Shown here: piece after piece, positions 24,563 to 32,606 of the stretch
Layout: every line of letters begins with the position of its first letter
Numbering within the stretch: the stretch's first letter is position 1
DNA from: an uncultured Lachnospiraceae bacterium
Lineage (GTDB): Bacteria > Bacillota > Clostridia > Lachnospirales > Lachnospiraceae
Reading direction: 5' to 3'
Length of the DNA: 64,000 bases
Assembly: GCA_910583615.1 (NCBI GenBank)
Contig: CAJTXP010000016.1
Location: 1 to 64,000 of the forward strand
Notes under the pieces: generated by a model
Seen by the model: only the letters and a program-made list of their open reading frames with translations
Told to the model about the DNA's origin: nothing
Database searches by the model: none
Position numbers and translations under genes: made by a program

Positions 24563-24780
24563 ACCTCTTTCACCTCAACATGCTCCGTAATACTCTGCCC
24601 CATTGCAAAACGGGTGCCCCGTATTTTAATGATCATGGCGCCTTTTCTCTTCCGGTTCACTACTGTGATCCTTGTTCCTTCCAGCATCCCGAGAACCTCC
24701 AGACGCCTTTCCGTCTGTAACGGAAGATCCATATGCACTACCTGCAGAGTACTGCCTTTTTGTCCTTCGTATAATTTCAT
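24559..24780 (-). CDS. feoA: FeoA
   Basis: 73-residue SH3-like partner of FeoB. ATG 24780 (MKLYEGQKGS) is preferred to the upstream ATG at 24816 because GGAGAGTGAT lies just before it and FeoA proteins are about 75 residues; the longer frame would also begin inside the operator. LEVLGMLEGTRITVVNRKRK is the family core. It overlaps feoB by 4 bases. Confidence 0.92.
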   Translation of the reverse strand: MKLYEGQKGSTLQVVHMDLPLQTERRLEVLGMLEGTRITVVNRKRKGAMIIKIRGTRFAMGQSITEHVEVKEV

Positions 24781-24805
24781 ATCACTCTCCAGCTTTCCTG
24801 ACATA

Positions 24806-24844
24806 ATATAATGCAATTGATAATAATTATCAATTGCATTATAT
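24806..24844. promoter_or_regulatory. Fur-type iron box upstream of feoAB
   Basis: A 39-bp perfect palindrome (19-bp arms, centre 24825) whose core TTGATAATAATTATCAA resembles the Fur consensus (GATAATGATAATCATTATC). It lies 26 bases upstream of the feoA start and probably overlaps its promoter. A DtxR-type regulator cannot be excluded. Confidence 0.8.
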
Positions 24845-24880
24845 AAGATACCGCCGGCTTTGACAAGCCTGAATCTTCGT

Positions 24881-25552
24881 TTACTCGGACGCCACCACCG
24901 GCGTGATTGTTATGTTCGCCGCTTCAATTCCGGTTTTTCGCTTCACGATATCCTCGATCTGCGCCCTCTGGGAATCACTGACCTGCGTGCTGCTGACTAC
25001 CACGTCCGCACAGGCGTCGTTGATGCTTACCACCACTTCATCAAAGCCCTGCGCCACCAGAAGCGTCTCTGCTGCCAGTTCCTTTTCAGCGACATCCGTC
25101 ATCTGCACCATCTCATCAATGGCGCTCTGTTTCTGATCGTCTGTTATGTTCGTACTGTTGATAAGCTCCATCAGCATTTCTTTATTCCGGGATCTGGTCT
25201 GTTCTCTGGTCACTTTCGCCTCAGATACCAGCCCGGCGCCCATTGTGCTGCTGGCCAGAACCGCCTCTCCGACATTTTCCTCTGCCAGATCCACGTCTTC
25301 ATCCAGGCTCTCGATGTCCGCATACTCTTCTTCACCTGTTTCCGCATAAAGGTCCTCTGCCGAGATGTCTTCTGCCAGGCCCGCATCTTCCACGTCTTCG
25401 ACCGCCGTGCTGTTCGCATTTAACAGCGATTCGTCCAGTCTGGTTCCTGAATAATTCAGATACCCGGCCACTGCGATCATGGCTGCAAGCGCTGTGATAA
25501 TCATCTGGTTTTTCTTAAATACAGGTTTTTTCAACTGTTTCAACTGTTTCAC
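24881..25552 (-). CDS. spoIIIAH: Stage III sporulation protein AH
   Basis: 223 residues. One N-terminal transmembrane helix (MIITALAAMIAVAGYL, 17-32), an acidic spacer (about 50-95) and a C-terminal YscJ/FliF-like ring domain (from about 110, TREQTRSRNKEMLMELINS; QGFDEVVVSINDACADVVV). In the mother cell it pairs with forespore SpoIIQ to form the feeding-tube channel. Last of the eight-gene operon; it overlaps spoIIIAG by 4 bases. Confidence 0.93.
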   Translation of the reverse strand: MKQLKQLKKPVFKKNQMIITALAAMIAVAGYLNYSGTRLDESLLNANSTAVEDVEDAGLAEDISAEDLYAETGEEEYADIESLDEDVDLAEENVGEAVLASSTMGAGLVSEAKVTREQTRSRNKEMLMELINSTNITDDQKQSAIDEMVQMTDVAEKELAAETLLVAQGFDEVVVSINDACADVVVSSTQVSDSQRAQIEDIVKRKTGIEAANITITPVVASE

Positions 25553-26082
25553 TTGCTTTCCTCCATTTTCATTATTTTAATTTTATGTGCGTCTACCCCA
25601 AATAATGCCTGTGCAGCCTCCAGAATCTCCTGGCGGATACGGCTGTTTCCACCGCCCTGCGCGATCACAAGCACACCGTCTACCTTTGGATTAATCTCAG
25701 AAGTCACATAAGGCATTCTTTCGCTGCTGCCATGCTCCTCATAAACGGTCTCCTCCCTGGATTCTTCCAGAGCAGAGGTTCTGTCCTTTTCCACGATCTT
25801 TTCCCCGCTTCCCTGAAAGGTCAGCATCACGCGCACCTGTCCGACCCCCTCCACATTCTTAAGAAGCTCCTCCAGCTTCTGCTCCATCCGGATCTCATAA
25901 TCCGTCTCCTGCTGTTCTGCCTGTGCCGGCACGTCCGGTTCCCGCATATCCTCCGGTTCCTCTTTCTCTTCCACCGGAACCGCAATCACAGCCAGCAAAA
26001 GTCCCACAAGGATCAGAATCAGAAACTGGTCCTTCCTGGGCGGCCAGTATTTCTTCTTGATTTTCAGCCATTTTTCCTTCAT
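25549..26082 (-). CDS. spoIIIAG: Stage III sporulation protein AG
   Basis: 177 residues: a basic start, one membrane helix (FLILILVGLLLAVIAV), then a soluble ring-forming domain ending in SRIRQEILEAAQALFG. It forms the large ring of the SpoIIIA channel. It overlaps both neighbours by 4 bases. Confidence 0.93.
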   Translation of the reverse strand: MKEKWLKIKKKYWPPRKDQFLILILVGLLLAVIAVPVEEKEEPEDMREPDVPAQAEQQETDYEIRMEQKLEELLKNVEGVGQVRVMLTFQGSGEKIVEKDRTSALEESREETVYEEHGSSERMPYVTSEINPKVDGVLVIAQGGGNSRIRQEILEAAQALFGVDAHKIKIMKMEESK

Positions 26083-26312
26083 CGAAGCTGATCCACCTCC
26101 TGCATAAGCTCCTGCATAAGCGCTGCTGCATCCATCTGTTCTGTCAGCCGAAAGATCCCAAAAACCGGCTGCAGCAGAAGCAGTACCAGTAAGAGCCCCA
26201 GATAAAACCTTACATACCTCTCATATATTTTTCCGGGAAGAAGATTCAGCACCATCTGTTCCAACAGATAGAAAACCGCCACATATCGCACCATATTCAG
26301 TATTTCCTGCAT
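26079..26312 (-). CDS. spoIIIAF: Stage III sporulation protein AF, short form
   Basis: 77 residues with two membrane helices (YVAVFYLLEQMVLNLL and YLGLLLVLLLLQPVFGIF) and a 17-residue tail. B. subtilis SpoIIIAF is about 206 residues with a C-terminal soluble domain that is absent here. The stop overlaps the spoIIIAG start by 4 bases, so this is not a visible frameshift or broken gene. Confidence 0.85.
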   Translation of the reverse strand: MQEILNMVRYVAVFYLLEQMVLNLLPGKIYERYVRFYLGLLLVLLLLQPVFGIFRLTEQMDAAALMQELMQEVDQLR

Positions 26313-26327
26313 ACTGCCTCCCCCCTG

Positions 26328-27359
26328 TTATGGACCTGTCAGCGCAGTTGTCAGAGCAATTGAAAGAAGAAACAGGACCAGCATTGTAAATACGGTCTTG
26401 AGCAAAAGTCTCACGCCGTTTCCCATACCGCTTAAACAGTCTGTGATCCGTTCATCTGATACCGGCTGAAGAACCGCTGCCAGCACATAATAGGCGCACA
26501 TGATGACCGCCAGCTTTGTCAGCGGAATCAGACAGAGCATGATCAGCACCACCAGCGCCGCCGCGCCGACTCCATTCTTGATCAGCATGGCAGAACCCAG
26601 CAGGACATCTGTCACAGAACTGCCGATATCCCCCACTCCCGGCACCATCTCAAGTCCCTGGCTGAGCGTCGTGTTACGGACTGCGTCCGCCGCAGGCGAT
26701 ATAAGCCCCTGAACCATATGAAAGCCCATCACCGCCGCCAGCACTGCCTTCAGGCTCCATTCCACCAGAATCTCTGCCAACTCTGCAAAACGCGTCAGCC
26801 GTTCCTCTTTCGACAGATGGTTCGCGAGCACCAGGAGGATATAAATCTCCGTACAAGGCAATACAAATACTTCGGTAAACCATCGCATGACCGAGATCAG
26901 AAGCAGAATGAATTCATAATAAACGCCCGCGGATACCGTACATGCAGAAAGCGTCATGGCCAGAAACCAGGCGGGCGCCAGCACTGCCATAAAATCCCGC
27001 ATATTCCTCATCACTTCTTCGGCAATTCCCATGCTGTTCTGAAAGGAAACGATCAGAAGCAGAAACAAAATCATATAAATCATGCAGAAACTGATATGGG
27101 ATACGCTCCGGTTGTGAAATACATCAGCGAAATGAAGCAGCACTGCCGCCGCAAGAGCCAGTATCAGAATGTGAAACCAGAGCTGCTTCTGTGCAAGCAG
27201 TTCTTCCAGAAATACATCCTGTAAAAAAACGGCCAGGTTTTTGAGGGACAGAAAACTTTCCCCTTTCATCCCCTGTCCTGCCATCTCACGAAAATCCACC
27301 CCGGTACCCAGGATCTCGTCCAGCAGCTGCTGAATCTCTCCAAAATCAATCTCTTCCAT
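26328..27359 (-). CDS. spoIIIAE: Stage III sporulation protein AE
   Basis: 343-residue polytopic membrane protein. A short soluble N-terminus is followed by about eight helices; GLEMVPGVGDIGSSVTDVLL is a conserved loop. It is thought to be the membrane pore of the SpoIIIA apparatus. It starts 3 bases after spoIIIAD. Confidence 0.93.
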   Translation of the reverse strand: MEEIDFGEIQQLLDEILGTGVDFREMAGQGMKGESFLSLKNLAVFLQDVFLEELLAQKQLWFHILILALAAAVLLHFADVFHNRSVSHISFCMIYMILFLLLIVSFQNSMGIAEEVMRNMRDFMAVLAPAWFLAMTLSACTVSAGVYYEFILLLISVMRWFTEVFVLPCTEIYILLVLANHLSKEERLTRFAELAEILVEWSLKAVLAAVMGFHMVQGLISPAADAVRNTTLSQGLEMVPGVGDIGSSVTDVLLGSAMLIKNGVGAAALVVLIMLCLIPLTKLAVIMCAYYVLAAVLQPVSDERITDCLSGMGNGVRLLLKTVFTMLVLFLLSIALTTALTGP

Positions 27360-27362
27360 TCA

Positions 27363-27746
27363 TCATCCTCCCAGAAAGGCCTGAATCGTATCCAGAAGCG
27401 CCGTCAGTACCGGTATGCTGACCGCCAGCACGGACAGTTTCCCGAAGATCTGTATCTGCCCCGCAATCGTCTGATAACCTGCGTCCTTACACAGGTCAGA
27501 GGCAAATTCAGCAATATATGTAATTCCTATCATTTTCAGAAGTATCTGGATATATCCTGCCTTCAGAGGCAGGCATGCCTGAATGGCTTCAAGCCCGTCC
27601 ATAATGACGGAAAGCTTTTCTGCCACAAAGGAAAAGATCAGCAGACTGACGCCCAGGCACAGATATACCGAATAATCCGGTTTCAGGGCTTTCAGCTGGA
27701 GCGCCATCAAAATCCCCGCAATACCCAAAAATGCAATACGAACCAG
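27363..27746 (-). CDS. spoIIIAD: Stage III sporulation protein AD
   Basis: About 127 residues. The conserved protein begins around VRIAFLGIAGILMALQLKAL. No ATG or TTG lies near that point: the first ATG of the frame is 99 bases upstream, inside spoIIIAC. Right after the spoIIIAC stop comes AGGAGG (27760-27755), and CTG 27746-27744 is 8 bases from it, so a CTG start is most likely; GTG 27755 and ATT 27737 are alternatives. Four membrane helices; paralog of AC. Confidence 0.85.
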   Translation of the reverse strand: MVRIAFLGIAGILMALQLKALKPDYSVYLCLGVSLLIFSFVAEKLSVIMDGLEAIQACLPLKAGYIQILLKMIGITYIAEFASDLCKDAGYQTIAGQIQIFGKLSVLAVSIPVLTALLDTIQAFLGG

Positions 27747-27759
27747 CCTCCCCACCTCC

Positions 27760-27951
27760 TTAAAGCATAAACAGTCTCTGCATGGTTTCAAACAGTTCGT
27801 ACACATATGGAATGATCCAGAACAGTACAAGCAAAAGCCCTGCAAGGCTCGTGAGAAATGCCTGTTCCTCTCTCCCGCTGTGCTTCAGTACCTGCGACAG
27901 TACAGAGACCAGTATTCCTACTGCAGCGATCTTAAATATCAACGTTTCACT
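27760..27951 (-). CDS. spoIIIAC: Stage III sporulation protein AC
   Basis: 63 residues from ATG 27951 (AGGAAG upstream): two membrane helices around KIAAVGILVSVLSQVL and FLTSLAGLLLVLFWIIPYVY. The frame opens at 27984 without a site. Usual length is about 68. Confidence 0.9.
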   Translation of the reverse strand, partial: SETLIFKIAAVGILVSVLSQVLKHSGREEQAFLTSLAGLLLVLFWIIPYVYELFETMQRLFML

Positions 27952-27980
27952 CATATTGCTTCCTGCTTTCCACCATTTCT

Positions 27981-28499
27981 TCAAAATATAAGAATTACAA
28001 GAGCAGCCCCTCCCAGCACTCCCATATACTGATACAGCCTCCGCCGGCTCTTTGCTGTCTCAGATGCTCCGGCAGCGGACAGCTTCAACTGCTCCAGATA
28101 GTAATTCAGCGTATCCACCTGCATCTCCACATCCAGATATCCAAGCATACTTCCCAGTTTTTCAAACTCCGACCGTTCCTGTGCACTGATATGAAGGCCT
28201 TTCAGATCCTGTCCTATATTTTTCTTCCATATTTCCTCTGCGGTATGTCCCTGGCGTTTCTCAAGCGCTTCCGCAGTATGCTGGAAAAATTCACAAAAAG
28301 GCGGCGGTGCGGCGGCTGACAGATGAAGAAATGCCTCTGGAAGAGACTGATGCATATAACGGATCTCTCCTTTCAGAAGAAGCATGATCTTCTGGATCTC
28401 CAGCAGTTCCTGAATTCTCAGATCGAGCTCTCCTGCAAGGCGAAGACCAATCCCCGTACTCCCGGACAGAATGCACAGCATCCCCAAAAGTTTTAACAT
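27981..28499 (-). CDS. spoIIIAB: Stage III sporulation protein AB
   Basis: 172 residues: N-terminal hydrophobic segment, a GspF-like helical domain (LRIQELLEIQKIMLLLKGEI at about 26-45) and a C-terminal membrane helix (QYMGVLGGAALVILIF). It acts as the platform for the SpoIIIAA ATPase. It overlaps spoIIIAA by 7 bases. Confidence 0.93.
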   Translation of the reverse strand: MLKLLGMLCILSGSTGIGLRLAGELDLRIQELLEIQKIMLLLKGEIRYMHQSLPEAFLHLSAAAPPPFCEFFQHTAEALEKRQGHTAEEIWKKNIGQDLKGLHISAQERSEFEKLGSMLGYLDVEMQVDTLNYYLEQLKLSAAGASETAKSRRRLYQYMGVLGGAALVILIF

Positions 28500-29416
28500 C
28501 CCGTCTCCTTTTCAAAAACCGGTTGCCCTTCCTGGTCAAGGATCCGGCGGATCCTTCCCGGACTTTTGCATGTATCAAGAAACACATACCGTTCAAACAT
28601 TCCCGTCTCCACCATCTCCTTCAAAAAAGGCCTGCTCTTCAGATCTTCCATCCTGCTTCCGTGAACGGTTGCCATCAGCACGCATCCGCAGTTCATGGCG
28701 GAGGCCAGCGCATTGATATCCTGGCTCCCTCCAATCTCATCCACTGCAACCACTCCGGGAGCCATGGAACGGATCAAAAGCATCAATCCTTCTGATTTCG
28801 GGCATCCATCCAGCACATCTGTTCTCAATCCCACATCATTCCCGAACGTTCCCTGATAACTGCCTGCGATCTCCGATCTTTCATCCACTACGCCTACCGA
28901 CATCCCGGCATGGCCTGCATACCCATTCGAGATCTGCCGGATGCAGTCCCGAAGCAGCGTTGTCTTTCCGCATCCCGGCGCCGATGCAATCAGCGTATGT
29001 AAAAGCTGATCTCTTTTCCAGAGATATGGCAGAACACGATCCGCACACCCTTTTACTTCCCTTGCAAACCGGATATTCACAGAAGAAATATCTGTTATTG
29101 TTTTCACACGTCCTTCCCTGGTTACAGTCCTCCCCGCCAGCCCGACCCGGTGTCCTCCCGGCAGTGACAAAAATCCCTGACGGATCTCATCCTCACAGGC
29201 GTACAGAGAATAGTTGGAAAGGTATGCAAGAATCTCCTTCATCTGAGCGCTGTTTATGGTTTTTACAGACCTGTACTCCTGATTCCCGCAATTGACCAGA
29301 ACAGGGCGCTCCACCCGGATACGGATTTCCTGCAGGGAATCAAGGTCTATTTTAAGGTCCTCCAGCATCTCCCGAAGCAGATTCGGAAAAATAGAAAACA
29401 GTTCTTTCTGTCTCAT
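28493..29416 (-). CDS. spoIIIAA: Stage III sporulation protein AA, secretion ATPase
   Basis: 307-residue ATPase of the type II/IV secretion class. Walker A APGCGKTT (146-153), Walker B GVVAVDEIGG (D226/E227). It powers the mother-cell-to-forespore channel. It opens the eight-gene operon; GGGGAGCT precedes ATG 29416. CATATATT about 50 bases upstream is a loose match to a sigma-E -10 box, which is the expected control. Confidence 0.95.
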   Translation of the reverse strand: MRQKELFSIFPNLLREMLEDLKIDLDSLQEIRIRVERPVLVNCGNQEYRSVKTINSAQMKEILAYLSNYSLYACEDEIRQGFLSLPGGHRVGLAGRTVTREGRVKTITDISSVNIRFAREVKGCADRVLPYLWKRDQLLHTLIASAPGCGKTTLLRDCIRQISNGYAGHAGMSVGVVDERSEIAGSYQGTFGNDVGLRTDVLDGCPKSEGLMLLIRSMAPGVVAVDEIGGSQDINALASAMNCGCVLMATVHGSRMEDLKSRPFLKEMVETGMFERYVFLDTCKSPGRIRRILDQEGQPVFEKETGC

Positions 29417-29524
29417 ATGGTTCAGCTCCCCTAAAACCGATTAAAACTCAGTTCCCTATCCCAATATATGAAAAAGGACAGGTTTTATAACCTGTAATTC
29501 AGACAGGGCAGAAATTTCTCCGCG

Positions 29525-29571
29525 AAAAAAGATACGAACATGTCCAACATGAACACATCCGTATCTTTTTT
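29525..29571. terminator. Terminator between the spoIIIA promoter region and the PBP gene
   Basis: AAAAAAGATACG (29525-29536) pairs with CGTATCTTTTTT (29560-29571) around 23 bases. Functional on the minus strand after the PBP gene (stop at 29620), and symmetrical enough for both directions. Confidence 0.7.
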
Positions 29572-29619
29572 TCTTTCTCAGGATTTCTGTTTTGTTATTA
29601 TGTTCCTGTATTCTTATAC

Positions 29620-32388
29620 TCAGCCGCCGGCTGCAGGAACCTCCGGATCCGGCTCTGTACCTGGATTCGCTCCTGCATTCGGATCCACTCCTGCATTCGG
29701 ATCCACTCCTGCATTTGGATCCACCCCTGCATTCGGATCTGCTCCTGCATTCGGATCTGCTCCTGCATTTGGATCCGGCGCCGCCGGATTGCTTCCCGAC
29801 AGCTCATACTCGCTCGGAACATAGACGCCGCCTGTATGCAGCGTACAGGTCGCGGAAGGCAGATTCGAATTGATTCCGTAGGCAGTATCCAGCGTCACTG
29901 CCTCCGCCACGCCTGACTGCATGGCCGGCAGCAGAACTTTTGCCTGCGGCACCCGGTTCGGACACATACTGGTAGCAAGAAGTCCCGTATCCACGCAGAT
30001 ACTGACCGCCACATGATGATCACAGACCTCCGTAGGCTGTTTTCCTTCCACAAAATATTCATTTCTGACAATGCCGGAACGGCCGTCTGCATCGCACAGC
30101 CCGCCTACAGCGAGTTTTCCGGATTTTGTACAGATCACGCACTGCACGATGCCTGACGGTTTCTCAAAATCCTTATTCTCCAGCCCTTCGTGCACCCGGG
30201 TCATGACTGTGCTCCAGAGAGTTTTATGAAAATTGCGTTCCGCACTGTTCAGGCTGTGATTATATCCGCTGTTGTCATATCCGACCCAGATTCCCGCCGT
30301 ATAATAAGGCGTCATACCCTCAAACCATACATCCACGTCTTTTGACGTTGTACCCGTTTTGCCGGCCGTCGTCATACCGCTGATTTTTGCTTTTGACCCG
30401 GTACCTCCGGCTCCGCTTACCACGTCTTTCATGCAGTCCACCAGAAGCCATGCATTCTGTTCGGAAATTACCTGCGTCGTCTCCGGCTGATTATCGAGCA
30501 CCACGTTTCCGTCCTTGTCAACCACTTTCGTATACAGCCTGGGCTTGATATAGGTCCCCTTGTTCGCTATGGCGGCATAAGCCGCAGTCAGCTCCAGATT
30601 GGATACGCCATTGGTCAGACCGCCAAGAGCGGCGGACTGATTATAATCCGCATTGGCGCCTTCCAGCTCCAGCGAGGTAAACCCAAACCGCAGAAGATAA
30701 TCCACCGCCACGGTCGGCGTCACATCCGTAATCGTCTTTACCGCCATGACATTCATGGAACGGGTAATCCCTTCCCGAAGCGTCGTCCAGCCGCGGTACT
30801 GCGTATTTTTATCCCAGTTATTAACCAGACGCCCCTGACGTCCGCCTTCATTGTATGCGAAGGGACCGTCATACTGGACCGTCCCCGGACCATAACCTAG
30901 CGCTTCAAAAGCAGGCGCATAGGAAGCAACCACTTTAAACGTAGACCCTGGGTTCCGGCAGGTATCGGACGCCCGGTTCAAAGTCCTGTTTCCAGTCTTC
31001 TCCCCCCTGCCTCCGATCATGGCCACGACTTCTCCCGCACTCTGATCCATGATGACCATGGAAGACTGGGGCTGAATCGTAAATTCACAGCGCTCGTATA
31101 CCGTATCCTTATCTGTAATTCCCAGTGTGGATACATATGCGTCAATCGCAGCCCTTGCGTCTTCCTCTGTATCGTACAGAATCTCATAATTTTTGTCCGT
31201 CTGTTTATAATACGCCGACAGCATCTCCTGGCTGTAATTCCTGGTCTCGCCGTCTTCGTTCACGACGCTCATCGCCCACTCCAGTCCAACCTTGCTGCCT
31301 TCCGGAAAGTTGGCCGGATTCGAAAATTCTTCATCCAGAATCTTCTGAATCTTCGGATCCTGCGTCGTATAGATCTTCAATCCGCTGCCATACAGCGCAT
31401 TAAATGCCTGGGTCTCTGAATACCCGGCCTTTTCCACCAGATCCTTCCGCACCTGATCAATCACTTCATCGTCAAACCAGGAATAAACCGTGCTGGAAGT
31501 CTCTGTCTCTGCATTGTATTCTCTGATTCTGGAATAGACGTCGTCTGCCATTGCCTCTTCATATTTACTCTGCGAGATATACCCCTGATCCAGCATGTAC
31601 TGAAGCACCGTTGTCCGGCGGCTGGCATTGTCCTCCGGATGACTGATGGGGTTCAGGGCATTGGGACTCTTGGTAATCGCCGCCAGTACGGCCGCTTCAG
31701 AAACCGTCAGCTCACTGACATTCTTGCCGAAATAACGGTTTGACGCCGCCTGCACGCCGAGGGAATTCTGTCCCAGATTGATCGTATTCAGATAGCTCTC
31801 CAGGATCTCATCCTTGGTCATGACCTCTTCCAGCTTCACGGCCAGATACTGTTCCTGCAGCTTTCTCTCAATCTTGTCTGCCATACCGTTCTCTGACATG
31901 AAGTCAAACACATTGTTTTTCAAAAGCTGCTGTGTGATCGTACTGCCGCCCTGAGTCGCATTGAATCCGTTTGCCACATAAGTCACACCCGCCCGGATAA
32001 TACCTTTCAGGTCGATTCCATTATGTTCATAAAAACGTTCATCCTCGATCGCAATAAACGCCTGCTGCACATGCAGGGGAATGTTCTCGATCTTTACATA
32101 AGTCCGGTTGGTTCCTTCCGCAACAAGCTCAGCAGTCTTATTTCCTTCTACATCGTATATGGTTGATTTGTATCCTCTCGGCAGCACGCTGGCGCTTGTA
32201 ATGTCCGGAGCATTTTCAATTACGCCCTTTACAATGCCGATCCCGCAGCATAATCCTGCAACACCGACCGCAAGGATCAGTACCAGCAGTGTTTTCAGAA
32301 AGACGACACATACCTTTTTGCCCATTCTGGCTTTATTGGATCTTAGTGCCTTCTGCTTTCTGGAGGTGCCTTTTTTACTGTAATTCAT
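29620..32388 (-). CDS. Class A penicillin-binding protein (PBP1A-like)
   Basis: 922-residue bifunctional peptidoglycan synthase. Basic cytoplasmic N-terminus, TM helix at about 28-52, GT51 glycosyltransferase (AIEDERFYEHNG with the catalytic Glu; ATQGGSTITQQLLKNN), then transpeptidase motifs STFK, SMN and GKTGTT. The last 60 residues are a Pro/Asn/Asp/Gly tail with six DPNAG(A/V) repeats. The gene is monocistronic, with a TATAAT promoter and terminators on both sides. It may spare or replace RodA/FtsW-linked synthesis; which PBP1 subgroup it belongs to is not clear. Confidence 0.95.
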   Translation of the reverse strand: MNYSKKGTSRKQKALRSNKARMGKKVCVVFLKTLLVLILAVGVAGLCCGIGIVKGVIENAPDITSASVLPRGYKSTIYDVEGNKTAELVAEGTNRTYVKIENIPLHVQQAFIAIEDERFYEHNGIDLKGIIRAGVTYVANGFNATQGGSTITQQLLKNNVFDFMSENGMADKIERKLQEQYLAVKLEEVMTKDEILESYLNTINLGQNSLGVQAASNRYFGKNVSELTVSEAAVLAAITKSPNALNPISHPEDNASRRTTVLQYMLDQGYISQSKYEEAMADDVYSRIREYNAETETSSTVYSWFDDEVIDQVRKDLVEKAGYSETQAFNALYGSGLKIYTTQDPKIQKILDEEFSNPANFPEGSKVGLEWAMSVVNEDGETRNYSQEMLSAYYKQTDKNYEILYDTEEDARAAIDAYVSTLGITDKDTVYERCEFTIQPQSSMVIMDQSAGEVVAMIGGRGEKTGNRTLNRASDTCRNPGSTFKVVASYAPAFEALGYGPGTVQYDGPFAYNEGGRQGRLVNNWDKNTQYRGWTTLREGITRSMNVMAVKTITDVTPTVAVDYLLRFGFTSLELEGANADYNQSAALGGLTNGVSNLELTAAYAAIANKGTYIKPRLYTKVVDKDGNVVLDNQPETTQVISEQNAWLLVDCMKDVVSGAGGTGSKAKISGMTTAGKTGTTSKDVDVWFEGMTPYYTAGIWVGYDNSGYNHSLNSAERNFHKTLWSTVMTRVHEGLENKDFEKPSGIVQCVICTKSGKLAVGGLCDADGRSGIVRNEYFVEGKQPTEVCDHHVAVSICVDTGLLATSMCPNRVPQAKVLLPAMQSGVAEAVTLDTAYGINSNLPSATCTLHTGGVYVPSEYELSGSNPAAPDPNAGADPNAGADPNAGVDPNAGVDPNAGVDPNAGANPGTEPDPEVPAAGG
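29663..29770 (-). repeat. Six tandem 18-bp units in the PBP tail
   Basis: Six near-identical units of the form GGATCCACTCCTGCATTC, each encoding DPNAG(A/V). Variation is confined to a few positions. In-frame length polymorphism between strains is expected for such an array. Confidence 0.95.
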
Positions 32389-32412
32389 CTGTCAGCCTCC
32401 TTTATTCTGTCT

Positions 32413-32418
32413 ATTATA
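32413..32418 (-). promoter_or_regulatory. -10 box of the PBP gene
   Basis: A perfect minus-strand TATAAT lies 25 bases before the PBP start codon. A weak TTTATT stands 17 bases upstream. AAAGGAGG precedes the start codon. Confidence 0.55.
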
Positions 32419-32486
32419 GCAAAGTTGCCCTGCCAAATAAAGAAAAAAGTTCTTAAATTTCCATATATGCTTCCTGACAGTTATTT

Positions 32487-32517
32487 TTCACGGAAATGGA
32501 TGGTATTCTGCGCCCCG
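32487..32517. repeat. Fragment of the palindromic element terminus
   Basis: TTCACGGA, then TGG and TCTGCGCCCCG, follow the left end of the large palindrome at 7113-7140 in the same order with a few changes. Only the end is present. It lies between the PBP and ctpA genes. Confidence 0.45.
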
Positions 32518-32540
32518 TAAAATGTAACCCTGACATAAGA

Positions 32541-32584
32541 AAAGAGGCTGCTGCAAGATGCAGTTCTGCATTTTGCAACATCCC
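32541..32584 (-). terminator. Terminator after the ctpA-like gene
   Basis: TGCAAGATGCAG (32552-32563) pairs with CTGCATTTTGCA (32566-32577), flanked by further imperfect pairing; on the minus strand it ends in TCTTTTCTT. Located 23 bases after the protease stop. Confidence 0.8.
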
Positions 32585-32606
32585 CCTGCCCTATTATCTG
32601 CTGCTT

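Noticed and set aside
29540..29873. Repetitive plus-strand frames opposite the PBP tail
   Set aside because: Antisense reading of the 18-bp repeats.
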